A DNA stretch of 64,000 nucleotides. Origin: Paenibacillus contaminans (lineage in GTDB: Bacteria > Bacillota > Bacilli > Paenibacillales > NBRC-103111). The first letter of the stretch is position 1; every line of letters starts with the position of its first letter. The stretch spans positions 231-64,230 of the forward strand of contig NZ_QMFB01000030.1 of assembly GCF_003285015.1 (NCBI RefSeq), read 5' to 3'. A program made the position numbers and the translations under genes. This document shows positions 16,655-25,662 of this stretch, one piece after another. Under the pieces are notes generated by a model. The model saw only the letters and a program-made list of their open reading frames with translations. It ran no database searches and had not been told where the DNA came from.

Positions 16655-18748
16655 TTAATACCCTGTAATCTCCACTTTATCCAGGTAGGCATAAGCCGCG
16701 CTCCCGATATTCGTTCGGAAACGAACTTGGAAATACGGCAAATTATTCGCGGCCGCAGGCAGCGTCAACGTTTTGACCGCCCAGCCGAAATACCCGGTTT
16801 GATCGTCAGCTACGACCCAGTCGGTGCCATTCCACCATTCGCATATAAAATGATCGCTTGCAGCAGGAGAATTCAATGTCTTCAAGGCATATGAAACGAC
16901 GATATTGCTTCTACCGGTCGTACTAACCGCTTTGGTCAACGAATTGGTCCCGGTTAACTTGGCGCCGTAATAACCCGAATATACATAAGGCGTCCCCAGC
17001 GTCGTCCCGTTATTCGACCAACCTCCTGTCGTAAAATCGTTATTATCGAAGCCATCCGACCAGATTGTGACAAGAGGACTTCCCGTAATTTCGACTTTAT
17101 CCAAATAGGCATATGCCGTGTTCATATTCGTTCGGAAACGAACCTGGAAATACGGCAAATTATTTGCAGCCGCAGGCAGAGTCAGCGTTTTGACCGCCCA
17201 GCCGAAATACCCGGTTTGATGGTCAGCTACGACCCAGTTAGTGCCATTCCACCATTCGCAGATGAAATGATCGTTTGGCGTTGGGGAGTTCAGCGTCTTC
17301 AAAGCATAGGAAATCGTAATATTTCCTTTCCCCACTGTGCTGACCGACTTGGTTAACGAATTGGTCCCGGTGAATTTAGCGCCATAATAACCCGTGTACA
17401 CATAAGGCGTTCCCAGCGTTGTCCCATTATTCAACCATCCGCCTGTCGAATAGTCGTTATTATCGAAGCCGTCCGACCAGACGGACGATAGCTCCTTATC
17501 CCTGAAATCGACAACGAATGCTTGAGTCGGGTTCGTATCGCCATCCCAATTGCTTGCATAAATGACCCTTAGGCCGTCCGGAGAAACGCTCCCTTGGGCT
17601 TGTGCCCAATAACCGTTGGCTTCTCTGTTGTTGGCATGCAAATGGGCGATTCGCTCCACTCTCGTTCCATCAAGCTTAACGGCGACCAGCTCGTTCTTAT
17701 ATGGCTCCCAGCCGGCGTCCCGATACGGATATGTCACGAAAACCCAGCCGTTCCTGTTCACGTTGCGCGCAGACGTATGTCCGGCATAACCGCCGGTCGT
17801 CAGCGCGGTCGCAGCACCATCCGTCAATCTTCTCTTCAGAACAATACCGTCATAAGGCGCTCCTCTGGAGCTTCCTACAGCTACCTCGGCGCCGTCCGCA
17901 TCGACGGTAAGATCGTAATGCGAGGGTGTCCACAGCTCGGACCATGTTTGCACCAAAGTTCCGTCCTTGGTATAGATCTTCGTGTAATTCGGATTGCCGG
18001 CAACCGTTCCCGTCACGACAACGTAGCTTCCAAGCGGCGAGATCGTCGCAAAGTCAAGCGTCATCCCGTCGGCGGTTGTCGATATGTTCGGGTAGCGCAC
18101 GTCATTGGCGATATCGTACGCAAACGCGAAATTGCCGGATTGGATCACGACGAAACGCCCGTCGTCAGACAAATTCCCTTCCCATGGCCCAAAATGGCCG
18201 TCAGTCACATCGGCGAATGTTTTTTTGACGGTTTTGGCATCGGTTACAGGATTCCAATAGCCAAGCTCATTGCCCGAAACGTAAACCATTAGATTGGGAT
18301 CTGTAGGATGCCATCTGAGCTCGTTGGCCCAATGGAGCCTTGAAAATAGCGGAACATAAGTCGAGCCGTCTAAAAAAACCATACGCTCAGACGGATCGCC
18401 GGGCCCCGGACCGTTAAAATTGTATTTAAGCAGCAGCTTTGTTTGATCCGCATTCCATGCCGCGTCCTTCGGATAATTATGCCTTGCTGTCGTTCCCCAA
18501 ACACCGCCGGGCACATTGGCGATACTTGTCCCTGGATCGCCAGAAACCCGTGTGATCCTGCTGCCAAAAGTCGGGTCCGTTACCGTTTGCAAATACCCGG
18601 GCTTCGCCAGAGCCGGCGCAGGCCAATACGTATTCGTGTTTGTCGGCAAACTTGTATTCGGACCCCAAGCGAAGGCTCCGGCGACTGAAGATAAAACCAG
18701 CAGCAAACCGATTCCCATAACGAAGACCTTAGCCGATAAGCTTTTCAT
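16655..18748 (-). CDS. Secreted beta-propeller protein with two C-terminal repeat domains
   Basis: The 697-residue protein begins with a signal peptide (KSLSAKVFVMGIGLLLVL, cleavage likely after SVAGAFA). Residues of about 30-460 contain propeller-like blades (ELRWHPTDPNLMVYVSG, LSDDGRFVVIQSGN, SVSPDGLRVIYASNWDGD) resembling TolB or oligogalacturonate-lyase-type propellers. Two tandem domains of about 120 residues follow, each starting VWSDGFDNND or IWSDGFDNND and ending YLDKVEITG; they look like jelly-roll binding modules and are nearly identical at DNA level. The ATG at 18748 follows AAGGAGGA. It is downstream of two oxidoreductases and may bind or act on an extracellular glycan. Confidence 0.75.
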   Translation of the reverse strand: MKSLSAKVFVMGIGLLLVLSSVAGAFAWGPNTSLPTNTNTYWPAPALAKPGYLQTVTDPTFGSRITRVSGDPGTSIANVPGGVWGTTARHNYPKDAAWNADQTKLLLKYNFNGPGPGDPSERMVFLDGSTYVPLFSRLHWANELRWHPTDPNLMVYVSGNELGYWNPVTDAKTVKKTFADVTDGHFGPWEGNLSDDGRFVVIQSGNFAFAYDIANDVRYPNISTTADGMTLDFATISPLGSYVVVTGTVAGNPNYTKIYTKDGTLVQTWSELWTPSHYDLTVDADGAEVAVGSSRGAPYDGIVLKRRLTDGAATALTTGGYAGHTSARNVNRNGWVFVTYPYRDAGWEPYKNELVAVKLDGTRVERIAHLHANNREANGYWAQAQGSVSPDGLRVIYASNWDGDTNPTQAFVVDFRDKELSSVWSDGFDNNDYSTGGWLNNGTTLGTPYVYTGYYGAKFTGTNSLTKSVSTVGKGNITISYALKTLNSPTPNDHFICEWWNGTNWVVADHQTGYFGWAVKTLTLPAAANNLPYFQVRFRTNMNTAYAYLDKVEITGSPLVTIWSDGFDNNDFTTGGWSNNGTTLGTPYVYSGYYGAKLTGTNSLTKAVSTTGRSNIVVSYALKTLNSPAASDHFICEWWNGTDWVVADDQTGYFGWAVKTLTLPAAANNLPYFQVRFRTNIGSAAYAYLDKVEITGY

Positions 18749-18843
18749 ATCGTCCTCCTTGTCTCCCCGTTGAGAGGTACGCATGATTCATCAGTAAAAA
18801 TTCCCCAGATTAAGCACGAGTGTTTCATGGAACTCGCCTTCTT

Positions 18844-19809
18844 TCACTCGAACCATGAATGGCTTTTCGCCCGAATGACCATTCTGGTCGGGTGCAGTTC
18901 TTCTTCAGGCTCATAAGGCATCGCGGCTAAGCCGATCAGTTCATCGACATACCTATCGAAGTAGTCTTGGGACGGTTCGGATCGATCGATTTCCCCCAGA
19001 TCGCGGTCGCCTGCAATCAGCCTCGTTCTGACTCCTCCGTCAGTTGCCTCCATAAAGCCCGAAGTGCCGAAAATACGAAGATGTTCGTTCCCCCACCTTC
19101 CGAATCCTTGCGGATTCAAATAATTGACAACCGCACTCGCCACTCCGCCGTTCGCCAGGCTCATCATGAACGAAGCCGCCATATGGAGTCCGCCGTTTGA
19201 AACGGGATTACCGAGCTGGGTTTCGACGACCGCAATCTCGCTTACCTTTTGCATCGCGACATGCTCGACGAAACGAACGGCATGGACCCCGGCCTGACGG
19301 GAAAGCCCTCCGTCGATACGCTCGTCTTGCGGACGCTGTTCAAAATACGGATAGGACTTTTGCGCGAACACTTGGACGACTTCGCCGATGACGCCCGCTC
19401 TTACGAGATTTCGCATCGACAAATACGGCTGCTCGAATGCCGTCCCTGCCATTTCGCGAAAGCGGCACCCAGTAATCCTCGCGGTGCGGATAATCGCATC
19501 CAGCTCCTCTTCGCTAAGCGCGCATGGTTTCTCGGCATAAACGTCCTTTCCAGCCAGCATGCATTGAATGGCATCTTCTGCTTGATCGCTTCGCAAAGGC
19601 GAGCAAAGCGATACGAGACGAACGTCGGGATCCGCCAATAGCTCTCGAAGCGTCGCGTAATGGCGTACGCCCGGATCGTTTCTAAGCGAGACAGGCAAAC
19701 TGGATAAATCTATGCAAGCGGTCGCCGCAAGCCGGGCTCGAGGATGATTCTCCAGCAAATGCTGGATCTGGTGGCCGTTGCAGCCGTATAAGCCCGTTCC
19801 GATTTTCAT
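18844..19809 (-). CDS. Gfo/Idh/MocA family oxidoreductase
   Basis: The 321-residue protein has a slightly atypical Rossmann entry (GTGLYGCNGHQ) and the family core DVYAEKPCAL, the EKP motif that sits at the nicotinamide site. Members use NAD(P) to oxidise or reduce sugars, inositols and their acids. Its ATG overlaps the stop of the preceding gene as ATGA, so the two oxidoreductases are translationally coupled and probably act in one pathway. The late segment lacks the usual clear HxxD dyad, so the catalytic step is uncertain. Confidence 0.8.
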   Translation of the reverse strand: MKIGTGLYGCNGHQIQHLLENHPRARLAATACIDLSSLPVSLRNDPGVRHYATLRELLADPDVRLVSLCSPLRSDQAEDAIQCMLAGKDVYAEKPCALSEEELDAIIRTARITGCRFREMAGTAFEQPYLSMRNLVRAGVIGEVVQVFAQKSYPYFEQRPQDERIDGGLSRQAGVHAVRFVEHVAMQKVSEIAVVETQLGNPVSNGGLHMAASFMMSLANGGVASAVVNYLNPQGFGRWGNEHLRIFGTSGFMEATDGGVRTRLIAGDRDLGEIDRSEPSQDYFDRYVDELIGLAAMPYEPEEELHPTRMVIRAKSHSWFE

Positions 19810-21041
19810 ACCGATTGCACCACTCGGCCAAAATTCACCGGAAACTTGTCGTATGTCCGCATGTCCACAGGCTTGGCGGGTACTCCCCAAGGCACGCCCG
19901 ACTCCGAAAATAACAGGCTTCCGTCGGCCGCCGCATAGATTATCGCTTCAGCGTCTTTGATTGTGGTAACCGCCGTCCCGTCCAGAACCGAACGAAGCTT
20001 GTGCCTATCCGGAATGTCAAAGATCGCTCCGGAAGACTCATAGGCGCCGTTGGATACAAGCACAAAGTTTCGGGTCGAAGCGACCGGACAAATCAATTGA
20101 CGTTCTTCTCCCGCAATCACCCGGATCATGTTGAGGTAAATATTTTCCAAACTGTCTTCCTCGCCGAACGAGAACGATTCCGGCTTCCCGCCCGATTCCA
20201 TCATCAGCGTATTATCGTAGCTCCATATCGCCGATCCTCTTTCTCCCAGAACCCGAATCGTCGGCATCGTTTCTTGCGAATGGCATAAAGTGGCATAAAA
20301 GCACATCGTCACGCCGTTGTTCATTTGGACTCGGATACACGAGGTATCTTCGCCTTCAATCCGATTGGCCCGGTACAATTCGCCTGTCACTTCATAAGGC
20401 GCGGCCTCTTGACCGTTCTCCCCTTTCTGCATGCCGGAGAGTGCCAGCATATTGTTAAGAAGATGAGACAAAGGATTGTTAATCGTCCCGTCCAAAATGT
20501 ACGTTTCGCCTAACTTCGTTTTTCCCGCCCAGGGGGTTCGGCGATAATAGTCGTCCGTTCTGCGGAACATGCCGATGCCCGTAATCGTATGAATGCGTCC
20601 GAACGCCCCGCCTGAAATCGCTTCCTTCAACTTTGTAAAGGCTTTTCCCGAGGTCAGCTGAAAATTGACGGCACAATGCTTGCCCGTTTGCCGCGAGGCA
20701 CGGATCAACCGGTCGACATCCTGAATGACGACGGCGGGCGGCTTCTCCAACAAAACATTAAACCCCGATTCCATGATGTCGATCCCCATATCCGCATGCA
20801 AATGAATAGGCGTCGACAAGGAAATAAAATCCAGATCCCGTTCGGATGACAACATCGCTTTATAATCCGTATAGCATTTGATGTCTTCGCCTTCAAGCAT
20901 CCGGCGATCTTCCGCGGCAAGCCTGATTTCGCTCACCGCCGCAAGCTCCATTACGCCCTTCTCCCGAAGCCGGAGCATTTGATCCAGATGTTTTCTCCCG
21001 AAGCCGTTTATTCCGATCAGCGCAGCTTTAGTACGTCTCAT
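19806..21041 (-). CDS. Gfo/Idh/MocA family oxidoreductase
   Basis: The 411-residue protein has the N-terminal nucleotide-binding strand (KAALIGINGFGRKHLDQ) and the conserved NVLLEKPPAV motif (EKP), followed by the C-terminal beta-sheet domain typical of glucose-fructose oxidoreductase relatives. The ATG at 21041 is preceded by AAGGAA. It lies 56 bases after the esterase gene and overlaps the next oxidoreductase by four bases. The substrate is probably a sugar or sugar acid released by the upstream esterase or handled by the secreted protein; this is inferred from gene order. Confidence 0.85.
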   Translation of the reverse strand: MRRTKAALIGINGFGRKHLDQMLRLREKGVMELAAVSEIRLAAEDRRMLEGEDIKCYTDYKAMLSSERDLDFISLSTPIHLHADMGIDIMESGFNVLLEKPPAVVIQDVDRLIRASRQTGKHCAVNFQLTSGKAFTKLKEAISGGAFGRIHTITGIGMFRRTDDYYRRTPWAGKTKLGETYILDGTINNPLSHLLNNMLALSGMQKGENGQEAAPYEVTGELYRANRIEGEDTSCIRVQMNNGVTMCFYATLCHSQETMPTIRVLGERGSAIWSYDNTLMMESGGKPESFSFGEEDSLENIYLNMIRVIAGEERQLICPVASTRNFVLVSNGAYESSGAIFDIPDRHKLRSVLDGTAVTTIKDAEAIIYAAADGSLLFSESGVPWGVPAKPVDMRTYDKFPVNFGRVVQSV

Positions 21042-21096
21042 ATGAGTTCCTTCGCTTTCTGCAACTCCGTGTATCGGTATCCCCATATGTCTGCCG

Positions 21097-22134
21097 TTAA
21101 AGCCATCGATTCATCCATCCGACCACTTCCTCGTAATGAAATTCATGCCCGCCTTCGAAAATATCAAGCTTTACTCTGTCCGGACATCCAGCCGTACGGT
21201 ATGCCTCTTCTACGACTGGAAAAGCCTCACGCGCGGCTTCGACCGGAAAACCGTGATCCAGTCTCCCGTTCGACAAGAGCAGTGGTCTCGGCGCAATCAA
21301 GGCAGCCACATCTCCCATTTCTCCATATTTCAATAGATGGGGAACCGTCATCGAGCCGCAGAAATTCCCCCAGTTGATGGCAAATGACTCAAACGTGTTG
21401 AAGTAGCCGCACACGGCGGATGCCTTGATTCGATCCTCCACTATTGTCGAAAACAGGCTCCATGCCCCGCCGAAGGAAAGTCCTGCACAACCGATTCTCC
21501 CCGGATCGACTTCCTCCCTCGTCTCCAAATAGTCGATGCATCTCATGATGTCCCAAACATTAAGCGTTAACGGGTTCAAGCCCATCATGATCGACTTGAG
21601 AAACACAAGATCGCAGCCGTCTTTCTCCCCATGCCGATGAGGCTTGCCGTAGCCGAGGCTCCTTTCTCCGAATCCCCTCGCATCGGGAGCGAGTACGACA
21701 AAGCCGTCTTCGGCAAGCCTCGGCGCGATATGATAGTTCAGCTCCTTGTAGTCGACCTCTCTCTGCCTCTCCCCATGCTGGATACCCATCACATCGTCTT
21801 TGCCTGCTCCATGGCCGTGCAAGCACAACACAGCGGGATTGCCTTTTCTCGCGTTACGGGGAATCAGCATGTAGAATGGAATTTTCATATTGCGTTCGCT
21901 TTGGATAACGATTTTCTCGCAGGTATAGGTTTCAAACTCGGTTCTTTCCAAAATGACGGGCTGTAAATCCACCTTTTCCCTCGGCCACTCGCCCATCAGT
22001 TCGATCAGCTTATGAAGGAATTGCTCCCTCCAGCTACTCCATTCGGCTGCCGTTTTCGCCTGAAATTTGAACGCAGGCCGAAGCTCGGCTTGATAGCTTT
22101 TGAGGTATTCTCCCATTGACAAATGCCGACTCAT
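21097..22134 (-). CDS. Alpha/beta hydrolase, acetylxylan-esterase-like
   Basis: The 345-residue protein shows an oxyanion segment CLHGHGAG, the nucleophile elbow GLSFGG, an Asp in LSNGRLDHGFP and a His in EGGHEFHY, a full catalytic triad of the dienelactone-hydrolase/acetylxylan-esterase type. It has no signal peptide. It is the first gene of the set LacI-controlled esterase, two oxidoreductases and secreted protein, so it may deacylate an imported sugar. It shares the fold with the hydrolase at 11415-12548. Confidence 0.82.
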   Translation of the reverse strand: MSRHLSMGEYLKSYQAELRPAFKFQAKTAAEWSSWREQFLHKLIELMGEWPREKVDLQPVILERTEFETYTCEKIVIQSERNMKIPFYMLIPRNARKGNPAVLCLHGHGAGKDDVMGIQHGERQREVDYKELNYHIAPRLAEDGFVVLAPDARGFGERSLGYGKPHRHGEKDGCDLVFLKSIMMGLNPLTLNVWDIMRCIDYLETREEVDPGRIGCAGLSFGGAWSLFSTIVEDRIKASAVCGYFNTFESFAINWGNFCGSMTVPHLLKYGEMGDVAALIAPRPLLLSNGRLDHGFPVEAAREAFPVVEEAYRTAGCPDRVKLDIFEGGHEFHYEEVVGWMNRWL

Positions 22135-22591
22135 ATTCGTTTATCATCCTTTCATTCGGACAGCGAAGGCCCTGGATAAGTTATTTTTTGCAAAGTTCCC
22201 ATCGGGGCAAAATATGACTTTGATGCTGCATCATAACGAAGCTGTAATGGGATATGATGACGTTTCGCGTCAAGGTAACGACGTTAGCAAAACTATTACC
22301 AGACGCGCCTTCTCCGAACGCTAGCCTCCTCTCAAAAACGTTTAATTCACCTTTATTATTGTCATTATCTCAACAAATTTCGAATTACAATTGCATAGTA
22401 ACACGCGTTACCTATAGTGTCAATCACGATTATCCCCAGGTTAAGGGCTGCCGCAGCTTAACACTGGCGTTCATCCAAGGCCAAGAGTCTCTTTCCAATC
22501 AATGCTTACCGTCTGTTCAATCAAGGAAAGCTTGTATATCCGAAAATGAGAAGTAATTGGCGGAGGCTATTATCATCAAGTATTTGCACAC
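22135..22591. promoter_or_regulatory. Regulatory region upstream of the esterase-oxidoreductase operon
   Basis: No gene is supported in this stretch. It contains two palindromes that resemble LacI-family operators: TAACGACGTTA (22276-22286, perfect with one central base) and TAACACGCGTTA (22399-22410, one mismatched pair). A related TAACGTTCGTTA lies upstream of the adjacent LacI-type gene at 23666-23677. Confidence 0.5.
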
Positions 22592-22625
22592 AAAAAAACA
22601 CAGTGTTCCGAAAGGAATCACCGCG
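22592..22625 (-). terminator. Terminator of the LacI-type regulator gene
   Basis: On the minus strand CGCGGTGATTCC-TTTC-GGAACACTGTG, closed with several G-T pairs, is followed by TTTTTTT. It separates the regulator from the downstream operon, which therefore needs its own promoter in 22135-22591. Confidence 0.75.
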
Positions 22626-22636
22626 TTTCGCTAAGT

Positions 22637-23656
22637 CTATGTTTGCACTTCGGTATTGGGGACAGCTCCTGCCGTATCCCCCGGATAAAAACGGATGCAA
22701 TCCAGCACAATTTTTTGCGGAGGCGTATTCCGGTCGGCGATCAATTGCTGCAGTCTGTTTACGATCAGCTTCGCCACTTCCCCCCTATCGAAATAGATGG
22801 ACGATAAATGCGGCTTGCTTAATTTGACGAGCTCCGTAAATCCGTACCCCAATAGGCTGATATCCTTGGGCGCCTCCAGCCCGTACTCCCTCAGCCCTTG
22901 CAAGACGCCGAATTGAACGACATTTTCAACGCAAAACGCCGCAGTATACTCGATGTCAAGCAGCTTCATCCGACCGGCCATCTCATAGCCGCCGTCCTGG
23001 TTAACGACTTGCACCAATAGCTTGTCGAAGGGCAAACCGTTTTCTTCAAGCGCTTTTTTGTATCCTTCCAAAAGCTGACGATGGATAAGCAGATCCAATC
23101 TTCCGCTGAACAGCGCTATTTTGGAATGACCTTTATCGATAAGGTATTGTACGGCATCCTTCGCTATTCGTTCGGAATCGGGCGTTACGATATTCGCCTT
23201 CTCATTCTCGATTACACCGTATAGGACATAAGGAATGCCGGAACGTTCCAGCGCGTTAACGATCGTATCGTCCAAAAGCCCCGTTACCACAAGCCCGTCG
23301 GCCTCGTTCCGTTCCAGAAAATTTTCCAGTTTGCCGATAAGGGAAGGACTCTTGATACTCATAAACATTAAATTGTAGCCAATTCCACTGACGATATCCT
23401 CTAAGTCTTCCATTAGCAAGGAATATCGGGAATCTTTAAGCTCCCTGTTGCAAAGGATATAGCAAATATTTTTGGGGGCTTCATTGCTCTTGTACCCAAG
23501 CTCCTTGGCCGCTTTCAGTACTCGTTCCCTGGTCTCGTCCGATATTTTATTGTTCTGCACATTATTGAGAACAAAAGAAACGGCGGTTCTCGATATGCCC
23601 AAATATTCGGCAATCTCTTTTTTGGTCACCATGCCAGTCCATCGATCCCTTTCCAT
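22637..23656 (-). CDS. LacI family transcription regulator
   Basis: The 339-residue protein begins with a LacI helix-turn-helix and hinge (TKKEIAEYLGISRTAVSFVLNN, then ISDETRERVLKAAKELGYKSN), followed by a periplasmic-binding-protein-like sensor domain (ADGLVVTGLLDD, HSKIALFSG, SLLGYGFTEL). The true start may be the ATG for MVTKKEI, eight codons in, or its neighbouring GTG. Autoregulation is likely because a TAACGTTCGTTA palindrome lies just upstream of the start, and similar sites lie before the esterase operon downstream. Confidence 0.92.
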   Translation of the reverse strand: MERDRWTGMVTKKEIAEYLGISRTAVSFVLNNVQNNKISDETRERVLKAAKELGYKSNEAPKNICYILCNRELKDSRYSLLMEDLEDIVSGIGYNLMFMSIKSPSLIGKLENFLERNEADGLVVTGLLDDTIVNALERSGIPYVLYGVIENEKANIVTPDSERIAKDAVQYLIDKGHSKIALFSGRLDLLIHRQLLEGYKKALEENGLPFDKLLVQVVNQDGGYEMAGRMKLLDIEYTAAFCVENVVQFGVLQGLREYGLEAPKDISLLGYGFTELVKLSKPHLSSIYFDRGEVAKLIVNRLQQLIADRNTPPQKIVLDCIRFYPGDTAGAVPNTEVQT

Positions 23657-23665
23657 TCCGTTAAG

Positions 23666-23677
23666 TAACGTTCGTTA
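23666..23677. promoter_or_regulatory. Candidate operator upstream of the LacI-type gene
   Basis: TAACGTTCGTTA has inverted TAACG/CGTTA arms. It lies 10 bases before the first start codon of the regulator gene and resembles the sites at 22276 and 22399. Confidence 0.45.
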
Positions 23678-23796
23678 ACCTAACTATACAACATCCGCCG
23701 CGGCCAATGCCAATTATTTCTGGAAAATGGGATCGGATTAGACTGCAGATGAAGCTGCAGCGCGAAAGCTCTGTATCATGTCGTGACGGCTTTCGT

Positions 23797-24666
23797 TCAG
23801 CCCTTGACCGAGCCCAGCATCATCCCTTGGTTGAAATGCTTTTGCAGAAACGGATAAACGATGCTAAGCGGAAGCGCCGTGATTACGACGGCCGCCATTT
23901 TGACCGCCTGGCTGTATTCGAACCCGTCGCTGTTGGATTCCATGCCCATATCGGTCTCGATCAGCATTTGCCGCAAAAACACCTGCAGCGGCCACTTCGC
24001 CGTATCGTTCAAATACAGGATGGCATTGAAGTAAGTATTCCAGTTGTTGACCGCATAAAACAGGACGAATGTCGCCACGACCGGCAGCGAAAGCGGCAAA
24101 ATGATTTTCCACAGCAGGCGAAACTCGCCGCAGCCGTCCATCCTTGCCGATTCCTCCAGCTCGATCGGGATGTTCTGAAAGAAGCTGCGCATCACGATCA
24201 AGTTAAAGGGCGCGATCGCCCCGGTCAAAAAAAGCGACCAATAGCTGTTTAGCAAATGCAGCTCCTTGACAACCAAATAAGTCGGAATCATGCCGCCCCC
24301 GAACAGCATCGTGAACAGCACCAGCAGGTTGATCGTTTTCCTCCCCTTCAGCCAGCTTTTGGACAAACCGTAAGCCATCAGTCCGGTCAGGACGATATTG
24401 ATCACCGTACCGACGACCGTGATGTACAGCGCGTTGTTGAACGCATTCAGAAAATTCCGGTTCGTGAACAAATAGCCGTATGCGTTGATCGTCCACTCCC
24501 TAGGAATGAGGAAAAAGCCGCGCGTCAAAATTTCCTGCTTGGTCGCAAACGAAATGCATACCACATAAATGAGCGGGATCAGCACGACAAGCATCGCCAG
24601 TGTAAGCACCCCGTACAAAATAAAGGGGAACGCTTTTCCCGAGCCTCTGGCATCGAATGTCTTCAT
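23797..24666 (-). CDS. Carbohydrate ABC transporter permease (YtcP/LplC type)
   Basis: The 289-residue membrane protein has about six hydrophobic helices and the permease EAA-loop signature in the form MDGCGEFRLLWKIILPLSLP, which contacts the ATPase. The C-terminus PFLQKHFNQGMMLGSVKG is typical of the second permease of CUT1-like systems with large lipoproteins. The ATG at 24666 comes one base after the stop of the first permease, with GGAGGGGG as ribosome binding site. No ATPase gene is present, as usual for these modules, which share a common MsmX-like ATPase. Confidence 0.93.
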   Translation of the reverse strand: MKTFDARGSGKAFPFILYGVLTLAMLVVLIPLIYVVCISFATKQEILTRGFFLIPREWTINAYGYLFTNRNFLNAFNNALYITVVGTVINIVLTGLMAYGLSKSWLKGRKTINLLVLFTMLFGGGMIPTYLVVKELHLLNSYWSLFLTGAIAPFNLIVMRSFFQNIPIELEESARMDGCGEFRLLWKIILPLSLPVVATFVLFYAVNNWNTYFNAILYLNDTAKWPLQVFLRQMLIETDMGMESNSDGFEYSQAVKMAAVVITALPLSIVYPFLQKHFNQGMMLGSVKG

Positions 24667-24667
24667 G

Positions 24668-25576
24668 TTAGTAAACCCCCTCCTCGCCCATTTTTTTGGA
24701 CAGCCGGCTCGCAAGCAGAATCAGCACCAGCCCGACGATCGATTTAAACAGCCCGACTGCCGTCGTAAACCCGAATTCGCCTTGTAAAATGCCCACGCGG
24801 TATACATAGGTGTCGAACACGTCCGAAACGCGCAGATTCATCGCATTTTGCAGCAGATACACATGCTCGAAGCCGATGTCCATAACGCTGCCGAGCCGCA
24901 AAATAAACAGGATGACGATCGTCGACTTGAGCGCGGGCAGCGTAATATGCCACATTTGGCGCCAGCGTCCGGCTCCGTCTACGACCGCCGCCTCGTACAA
25001 GGTCGGATCGACGGCGGCCAGCGCCGCGAGGAAAATAATCGCGTTCCAGCCCGCTTCCTTCCAAATGTTTTGCGACACGTACAGCGAACGGAAGTAATCG
25101 GGATCCGTCAGCAGCTCGATCCGCTCAAAGCCCTTTGTTGCGAGCAAATTGTTGATGCCTCCGTCCTGCGTTGCGAACAGCAGCACGGTCACGCCTACGA
25201 TGACGACCCAGGACAAAAAGTGGGGCAAATAAACGATCGTTTGCACCGCTTTGCGAAACCATGATTTGCGTACCTCGTAGAGCAGCACGGCAAGCACGAT
25301 CGGCGCCGGGAAGAACAATACCAAATTCAGCAAGCTTAACATCATCGTGTTGCGGAGCAGCTTCCAAAAATCCGGGGCTGTGAACAAACGCTCAAAATTG
25401 CCGAGACCGATCCAGGGACTGTCCGCAAACCCGCTGATCGGGTCGAATTCCTGAAAGGCGATGACGATGCCGCCCATCGGCAAATACTTGAAGAGCAAAA
25501 AGAAAACGAGACCGGGCGCGATCATCGCATAAAGCGGCAGACCTCTTCTCCACTGCAGCCATCGATTCGTTGCCAT
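24668..25576 (-). CDS. Carbohydrate ABC transporter permease (LplB/YteP type)
   Basis: The 302-residue membrane protein starts with the family pattern LPLYAMIAPGLVFFLLFKYLPMGG and has the EAA loop VVDGAGRWRQMWHITLPAL. It forms the translocation channel with the next permease. It is preceded by a binding lipoprotein gene and a stem-loop at 25625, and nearly touches the second permease. Confidence 0.93.
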   Translation of the reverse strand: MATNRWLQWRRGLPLYAMIAPGLVFFLLFKYLPMGGIVIAFQEFDPISGFADSPWIGLGNFERLFTAPDFWKLLRNTMMLSLLNLVLFFPAPIVLAVLLYEVRKSWFRKAVQTIVYLPHFLSWVVIVGVTVLLFATQDGGINNLLATKGFERIELLTDPDYFRSLYVSQNIWKEAGWNAIIFLAALAAVDPTLYEAAVVDGAGRWRQMWHITLPALKSTIVILFILRLGSVMDIGFEHVYLLQNAMNLRVSDVFDTYVYRVGILQGEFGFTTAVGLFKSIVGLVLILLASRLSKKMGEEGVY

Positions 25577-25624
25577 ACTACCATCCTTTCGTCTATCGAC
25601 GGCTCCGGCAAACAGCCGGAACGT

Positions 25625-25651
25625 ACAAGGCCCTTGCGATAAGGGCCTTGT
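25625..25651. other. Intercistronic stem-loop between binding protein and permeases
   Basis: ACAAGGCCCTT-GCGAT-AAGGGCCTTGT is a perfect 11-bp stem without a T-run. Such hairpins after binding-protein genes usually protect the upstream mRNA segment, giving more binding protein than permease. Confidence 0.6.
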
Positions 25652-25662
25652 CTCGATCGCAC

